A stretch of DNA of 64,000 bases, from contig NZ_JAIOAO010000003.1 of NCBI RefSeq assembly GCF_021190955.1, positions 1,364,001 to 1,428,000 of the forward strand. The letters run 5' to 3'. The notes under the pieces were generated by a model. It saw only the letters and a list, made by a program, of their open reading frames with translations, had not been told where the DNA came from and made no database searches. Shown here piece after piece: positions 59,031 to 64,000 of the stretch. This DNA comes from Parachryseolinea silvisoli. GTDB taxonomy: Bacteria; Bacteroidota; Bacteroidia; Cytophagales; Cyclobacteriaceae. Position numbers and translations under genes: made by a program. The number at the start of each line of letters is the position of its first letter. Position 1 is the stretch's first letter.

Positions 59031-60487
59031 ATTTCTTCCAGTTTCTTAGTTAACAATTGGGTCGCAACTTTCGGGTCGGCTTTGCCTTTGCTTCGCTTCA
59101 TGACTTCTCCCATAAACATGGAGATGATCCCCTTCTTGCCGTTTTTATATTCTTCCACTTTCAGCGGAAACTCTTTAATCACCTGTTCGACAATAGGCAG
59201 GATCGAGTCCTGATTACTGTCCTGAATGACGTTTAGCTGTTGGGCAACTTCAAGTGCTGTTTTTCCCGGATTCTTTAACAATTCGGGGAACACGCGTTGC
59301 GAAGCTGTCGCAAAGTTGATCTTCCCTTCGTCTATTAACGTAATTATCTCGGCAATGATCTTGGGAGACAACGGAAACTCGTCGGCGGACAGCGTAAGCT
59401 CGTTGAGATAAGATTTTACCGGGCCCATTACCCAGTTGGATGCTGCTTTGTAGTTTTTGGACAGCTTGCATACCTCCTCAAAATACAACGCAACTTCTTT
59501 CGTGTCGGTCAATACATGCGCATCGTAGCTCGACAGGCCGTAGGTCGTTACGTATTTTTGATATAGCTCGCGGGGAAGCGCCGGCATGGACGCCTGAATC
59601 TCCTCAAGCCAGCGATCGGATATCTGCATCGGGCTCAAGTCAGGGTCTGGAAAGTACCGGTAGTCATTCAGTTCTTCCTTCGTACGCATGCCATAGGTCT
59701 TACCATCGCCCGCATCGAACGTACGGGTCTCTGATATAATTGTCTCCCCCCGTTCAATCATGTCGATCTGACGATCGAATTCGTGCTCGATGGCGCGTTG
59801 TACGTTACGGATGGAGTTCATGTTTTTTACCTCCACCTTTTTTCCATACACATCTGAGCCTTTCAACATCACGGAGATGTTAGCATCGCAGCGCAGTGAG
59901 CCTTCTTCCATGTTACCGTCGCAAATGTCGAGGTAACGCACCAGCTTCCGCACTTCTGTGAGGAAGGCATAGGCTTCGTCGGAGGTACGCATGTCGGGCT
60001 CGCTTACGATCTCAATCAGTGGTACACCGGCGCGGTTAAAGTCCACCAGGGTGTCTGTCTCCGCGGCCAGGTGCATGGACTTGCCAGCATCTTCTTCGAT
60101 GTGAATGCGGTTCAGACGGACCACCTTGTCACCTTCGTCCTTGATCGTGATGGTAACATTTCCTCCCTTACAAATCGGCGTCCGGTCTTGTGTGATCTGG
60201 TAACCTTTCGGAAGGTCGGGATAAAAGTAATTTTTACGGTCAAAGATGTTAAACCGGGTGATGCTCGAGTGACAGGCCAGGCCCATCTTTATAGCATATT
60301 CAGCTACGCGTTTGTTCAGCCTCGGCAATGTGCCGGGGTGCGCGAGCGTGATCACGCCCACGTTGGTATTGGGCATACTCCCGTATTCGGTCGAATCGGT
60401 GTTGTATATTTTACTCTTGGTTAACAGCTGGGCGTGTACTTCCAGGCCAATGACCAGGGTGTATTTTTCGCGGTTGGACTTATTCAT
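59027..60487 (-). CDS. gatB: Asp/Glu-tRNA amidotransferase subunit B
   Basis: 486 residues, normal for GatB. With GatA and GatC it converts mischarged Glu-tRNA-Gln and Asp-tRNA-Asn to the amide forms. Conserved parts are YTLVIGLEVHAQLLTKSKIY, IGLEVH, YFYPDLPKGYQITQ, SLRCDANISV and the VEVKNMNSIRNVQRAIEHEF kinase segment. The C-terminal YqeY-like tRNA-binding tail starts near EFPLSPKIIAEIITLID and includes GKINFATASQRVFPELL. GatA and GatC are not in this window. It follows alaS by 34 bases on the same strand and overlaps tlpA by four bases. Confidence 0.95.
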   Translation of the reverse strand: MNKSNREKYTLVIGLEVHAQLLTKSKIYNTDSTEYGSMPNTNVGVITLAHPGTLPRLNKRVAEYAIKMGLACHSSITRFNIFDRKNYFYPDLPKGYQITQDRTPICKGGNVTITIKDEGDKVVRLNRIHIEEDAGKSMHLAAETDTLVDFNRAGVPLIEIVSEPDMRTSDEAYAFLTEVRKLVRYLDICDGNMEEGSLRCDANISVMLKGSDVYGKKVEVKNMNSIRNVQRAIEHEFDRQIDMIERGETIISETRTFDAGDGKTYGMRTKEELNDYRYFPDPDLSPMQISDRWLEEIQASMPALPRELYQKYVTTYGLSSYDAHVLTDTKEVALYFEEVCKLSKNYKAASNWVMGPVKSYLNELTLSADEFPLSPKIIAEIITLIDEGKINFATASQRVFPELLKNPGKTALEVAQQLNVIQDSNQDSILPIVEQVIKEFPLKVEEYKNGKKGIISMFMGEVMKRSKGKADPKVATQLLTKKLEEI

Positions 60488-60521
60488 GTCTTAAACTCTG
60501 TAGTATTAAGTGTATTGGCAC

Positions 60522-63137
60522 TTACTGGATCAATTTACGTGCTTTTTCCAGCACAGCACTCAACCCATCGAGGTTCTTTCCACCAGCGGTAGCAAAAAAG
60601 GGCTGTCCGCCGCCACCGCCGCCGATTTCCCTGGCGAGCTCCTTCACCATGTTGCCGGCATGATAACGGTTGGTTTCGGCGAGCTTATCGCCCAACATGA
60701 CGGCCACCTGGGGTTTGCCTTCGACGTCGGCGGCCAGTATTAACAATAAGTCGTCAAACTGGTTGCGCAAGCCATAGGCTATGTTTTTCAGGGCGTCGGC
60801 ACTGGAAACAGTGACTTTCTCGAGAATGAGGTGGTAGCCGTTAACCTTCTGAGCACGCGACGCCAGTTGATCTTTTAACTGATTGGCTTGCTCCTGCTGA
60901 AAAGCTTCGAGCTTTTTCTCCAAGGCATGTTTTTCCTCCAACAGTCCCTGGGTCGACGCCAAGAGGTCTTTTGGATTTTTGAACAGATCGCGGACCTGGT
61001 CAAGCAGTCCGAGCGATTCGCTTACGTAGCGCTCGGCTTCATCGGCTGTGATCGCTTCGATGCGTCGTACGCCAGCGGCCACGGAGCTTTCGGATACGAT
61101 CTTGAACAAGCCGATCTGGCCTGTAGCCCGCACATGCGTACCGCCGCAAAGCTCGACGGAAAACTTCGGATCGAAGGTGATGACGCGTACATGGTCGCCA
61201 TATTTCTCGCCGAACAATGCCATCGCACCAAGTTTCTTAGCGTCCTCGATGGGTACGTTGCGTCTCTCATCCAGTGCAATGTTCTCGCGAATCTTTTGAT
61301 TCACAATATGCTCTACCTTCTGAATCTCCCCGGCTGTCATCGCCGAGAAGTGTGAGAAGTCAAAGCGCAGCATGCGATCGTTTACCAACGAGCCTTTCTG
61401 CTCTACGTGTTTGCCGAGCACCTGGCGTAGCGCCGCGTGCAGCAAGTGTGTAGCCGAGTGGTTGTCCATGCTCAACTGGCGCTTCTGTTTGTCTATCTGC
61501 GCATGGAAAGATGCCTGTAGGTTTTCCGGCAACACCTCGGTGAAATGCACGATGAGCTCGTTTTCCTTACGGGTATCCTGTATATATATCTTTTCGTTGA
61601 CACTTTCGATGTAGCCGGTATCCCCTACCTGTCCACCGCTTTCCGCATAGAACGGTGTGCGATCAAATACCAGTTGGAATAGCTCTTTATTCTTTTGTTT
61701 GATCTTGCGGTAGCGCAAGATGCGTATGTCCGCTTCCAGGTGGTCATAACCTATAAATTCGGGCTTTACCTCTGCACCGACGGTAATCCAGTCTCCCGTC
61801 TCTTTTGCCGCATCGGCTTTGGAGCGCGACTTTTGCTTTTCCATCTCGGCTTTGAAGCTGTCTTCATCTACCGATAGACCCCGCTCACGGGCAATGAGTG
61901 ACGTCAAATCGATTGGAAAGCCGAATGTATCGTACAATTCAAATGCTAACGTGCCGGAGATCACCTGGCCTTTCAATTCAGCCTGAATTATATCGAGGCG
62001 TTTCAAACCTTTTTCCAACGTACGCAGGAACGAGGTCTCTTCTTCGAAGATCACTTTGCCAACATACTCTTTTTGCGATTCCAGCTCCGGGAATACCTCT
62101 TTCAACTGGTTGCCTAATACGGGCACCAATTTATAAATGAACGGTTCCTTAAAATTCAGGAATGTAAAGCCATAACGCACGGCGCGGCGCAAGATGCGTC
62201 GAATAACATATCCCGCTCCTGTATTGGAAGGCAGCTGACCGTCAGCAATGGCAAAGGCCACTGCCCGCACGTGGTCAGCAATAACCCGCATGGCAATGTC
62301 GGTCTTCTCATTATTTTTGTACGCTACACCTGCGGCCTGGCCGATGAAGCTCAGCAGTGGCGTAAACACATCGGTGTCGTAATTTGACGTCTTTTTCTGA
62401 ATGGCCATGCACAAGCGTTCGAAGCCCATGCCGGTGTCGACGTGTTGCGCCGGGAGTTTCTCCAACGACTTGTCAGCCTTTCGGTTGAACTCCATAAACA
62501 CGTTGTTCCAGATCTCAATGACCTGGGGGTGGCTTTGATTAACAAGCTCTTTACCAGGCAGTCTCTTTACCTCTTCTTCCGAACGCAGGTCGACGTGAAT
62601 TTCTGAGCAAGGACCGCATGGACCGGTTTCACCCATTTCCCAGAAGTTATCCTTTTTATTCCCGCGTAAGATGCGGTCTTCGGCTATGTGTTCTTTCCAG
62701 AAGTCGTAGGCATCCTGGTCAAAGGGAAGGTTTTCTTTTGCATCGCCTTCGAATACAGTCACATAGAGGCGATCTTTGGGGAGTTTGTACTCTTCTGTAA
62801 GCAACTCCCAAGCCCAGGCAATGGCATCTTTCTTAAAATAGTCACCAAATGACCAATTGCCCAGCATCTCGAACATGGTATGGTGATAGGTGTCAATGCC
62901 TACCTCTTCCAGGTCGTTGTGTTTACCGCTGACACGCAGACACTTCTGGGTATCGGCCACGCGGCGATTTTTCGGCTGGGCGTTGCCCAGGAAGTAGTCC
63001 TTAAACTGGACCATGCCTGAATTTGTAAACAAAAGTGTGGGATCGTTCTTCAGTACCAGGGGTGCTGAAGGCACGATTGTGTGGCCTTTTTTCTCAAAAA
63101 ACTCCAGAAACTTACGTCTGATCGAACCCGAATCCAT
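60522..63137 (-). CDS. alaS: Alanine--tRNA ligase
   Basis: 871 residues, full length. It starts MDSGSIRRKFLEFFEKKGHT, with the class II core in the first 400 residues. The editing domain carries HSATHLLHAALRQVLGKHVE (about 558-577) and the zinc-site CGGTHVRATGQI (about 662), the HxxxH and C-H ligands that clear Ser/Gly mischarging. The C-terminal C-Ala/DHHA1 domain ends GGGGGGQPFFATAGGK near residue 850. No operon partner upstream; a divergent M23 gene begins 179 bases away. alaS begins the operon alaS-gatB-tlpA-DUF3298, joining two tRNA-charging functions. Confidence 0.96.
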   Translation of the reverse strand: MDSGSIRRKFLEFFEKKGHTIVPSAPLVLKNDPTLLFTNSGMVQFKDYFLGNAQPKNRRVADTQKCLRVSGKHNDLEEVGIDTYHHTMFEMLGNWSFGDYFKKDAIAWAWELLTEEYKLPKDRLYVTVFEGDAKENLPFDQDAYDFWKEHIAEDRILRGNKKDNFWEMGETGPCGPCSEIHVDLRSEEEVKRLPGKELVNQSHPQVIEIWNNVFMEFNRKADKSLEKLPAQHVDTGMGFERLCMAIQKKTSNYDTDVFTPLLSFIGQAAGVAYKNNEKTDIAMRVIADHVRAVAFAIADGQLPSNTGAGYVIRRILRRAVRYGFTFLNFKEPFIYKLVPVLGNQLKEVFPELESQKEYVGKVIFEEETSFLRTLEKGLKRLDIIQAELKGQVISGTLAFELYDTFGFPIDLTSLIARERGLSVDEDSFKAEMEKQKSRSKADAAKETGDWITVGAEVKPEFIGYDHLEADIRILRYRKIKQKNKELFQLVFDRTPFYAESGGQVGDTGYIESVNEKIYIQDTRKENELIVHFTEVLPENLQASFHAQIDKQKRQLSMDNHSATHLLHAALRQVLGKHVEQKGSLVNDRMLRFDFSHFSAMTAGEIQKVEHIVNQKIRENIALDERRNVPIEDAKKLGAMALFGEKYGDHVRVITFDPKFSVELCGGTHVRATGQIGLFKIVSESSVAAGVRRIEAITADEAERYVSESLGLLDQVRDLFKNPKDLLASTQGLLEEKHALEKKLEAFQQEQANQLKDQLASRAQKVNGYHLILEKVTVSSADALKNIAYGLRNQFDDLLLILAADVEGKPQVAVMLGDKLAETNRYHAGNMVKELAREIGGGGGGQPFFATAGGKNLDGLSAVLEKARKLIQ

Positions 63138-63316
63138 TACCTGATGCGTTGTTTAAGCTTGCTACTATGCGTTTTTTACTATATTAGCCCGTTGATCCGA
63201 CAAAATTCGGAACGGAAAATCACAAAATTAACCGCAGATGACAGAGATTAAGCAGGTATCGGAGAATTTTTTCTGGCTTTCGACGACTTGCTGACAAGGA
63301 CCTCTCCTCGAATCAC

Positions 63317-64000
63317 ATGAAGCATCCGAAGTACATCTATAACCCGAAGACCTGTCAGTACGAGCGCGCACGCGTGACGTGGCAAGGTGCTCTGGGGGCT
63401 GTATTCAGTATCTTGTCGTTGTCAGCCTTGCTCCTGACGGCGATCGTATTTTTACACAACCGCTTTGTCGAGACCGACTATGAACACGCGCTACGCGCTG
63501 AGAATAAGATCTTAAGAGAGAATAAACCTCTGTTAGAAGAGAACCTGGAGGCTATTGAAACAACACTTGCCACCCTGCGCACGCAGGAGAAGGATCTGTA
63601 TACCAAGCTTTTTAATACTGCCCCTCCGGAAACCAGCACGGCGTTGCCGTCGGTGCACAAGGAAGATGTGCTGGTAGCCGATGCTTCCGGATTTCGTTCA
63701 TTGCTGAAAGTGATCAGCGATCGTTCCGTTGAATTGTCGGCCAAGTCGGCCGGGACCAATCGTGCCTTTGGTGAAAGCATCCACGTAGAACCTAACGACG
63801 TTGCGTTGCTTACATCGCTGCCTTCCATCCAGCCATTGGATGAAACTAATCCGGACGTGCTGGTCTCTGGCTTTGGCAAGCGCGTTAATCCATTTCACAA
63901 GGGCCTCTACCTGCACCCCGGTGTAGACTTAGTGGCTCCGCGCGGCACAGCAGTACGCGCCACAGCGGGCGGGCACGTCAGCGGCATTAACAAGAGCGAA
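63317..64000 (+). CDS. M23 family metallopeptidase, 5' part
   Basis: First 228 codons of a frame that stays open to the right edge. Start MKHPKYIYNPKTCQYERARV, then one membrane segment at about 24-46 (GALGAVFSILSLSALLLTAI). A coiled-coil follows at about 52-95 (EHALRAENKILRENKPLLEE), then a linker. The M23 domain begins near VSGFGKRVNPFHKGLYLHPG, where HPGVDLVAPRGTAVRATAGG holds the first zinc ligands (His, Asp). The HxH motif would lie beyond the window. Coiled-coil plus LytM arrangement resembles EnvC/NlpD-like and Bacteroidota M23 proteins found beside alaS. Probably a septal or wall endopeptidase or amidase activator. Confidence 0.9.
   Translation, partial: MKHPKYIYNPKTCQYERARVTWQGALGAVFSILSLSALLLTAIVFLHNRFVETDYEHALRAENKILRENKPLLEENLEAIETTLATLRTQEKDLYTKLFNTAPPETSTALPSVHKEDVLVADASGFRSLLKVISDRSVELSAKSAGTNRAFGESIHVEPNDVALLTSLPSIQPLDETNPDVLVSGFGKRVNPFHKGLYLHPGVDLVAPRGTAVRATAGGHVSGINKSE

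Overview
The window looks like chromosomal DNA of a Bacteroidota member, most likely a Cytophagales bacterium (inference). The evidence is a C-terminal type IX secretion sorting domain on a 2654-residue subtilase, a Bacteroidota-type serine palmitoyltransferase, a 58-residue Hc1 histone-like gene, TlpA/DUF4369 and DUF4159 proteins, a long urocanase, and promoter elements close to the Bacteroidota pattern TTTG-N19-TAnnTTTG. Base composition is even. I see no tRNA, rRNA, prophage, insertion sequence or CRISPR array. Most of the window is conserved core genome with some lineage-specific accessory genes.

Layout. 1-6.1 kb: the end of the peptidoglycan-recycling ligase mpl, a DnaQ-like exonuclease, an M48 lipoprotein protease, a fumarylacetoacetase-family hydrolase, an M23 peptidase, and a Bcp peroxiredoxin fused to a histone H1-like Lys/Ala tail. 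A hidden Hc1 histone gene faces the peroxiredoxin gene. 6.5-13.1 kb: serine palmitoyltransferase (minus strand), then a plus-strand operon accC, DUF1015, maf and two glycosyltransferases. 13.1-18.3 kb: glycosyltransferase and ppa, then sdaAB-tolC-hlyD, all minus strand. 18.3-18.9 kb: a gene-free stretch full of hairpins. 18.9-25.5 kb: a His-rich lipoprotein, an ABCG-like transporter, an S41 processing protease, and a membrane protein with paired CxxC motifs. 25.9-31.1 kb: small unknown genes, a MazG-like protein, a carbonic anhydrase with a SulP transporter, and tyrS. 31.2-34.8 kb: five outer-membrane beta-barrel genes in a row. 34.9-39.5 kb: operon accA, metallo-hydrolase, patatin, hutU. 39.7-47.6 kb: the giant secreted subtilase. 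47.97-52.3 kb: operon of a secreted PIG-L deacetylase, a 41-residue membrane peptide and a sodium:solute symporter. 52.4-57 kb: an unknown exported protein, thyA, a lipoprotein, then DUF4159 and a haem/VCBS-repeat lipoprotein. 57-63.1 kb: operon alaS-gatB-tlpA-DUF3298. At the right edge an M23 peptidase gene starts divergently from alaS and runs off the window.

How genes work together. Envelope work dominates: wall recycling and hydrolysis (Mpl, two M23 peptidases), lipid supply (AccA, AccC, SPT), glycan assembly, beta-barrel proteins, and a type IX secreted protease. The least explained parts are (i) the PIG-L / 41-aa membrane peptide / symporter operon, where the 41-aa gene overlaps the symporter start by ATGA, (ii) the peroxiredoxin-histone tail fusion beside a free Hc1 gene, and (iii) the domain architecture of the giant subtilase.
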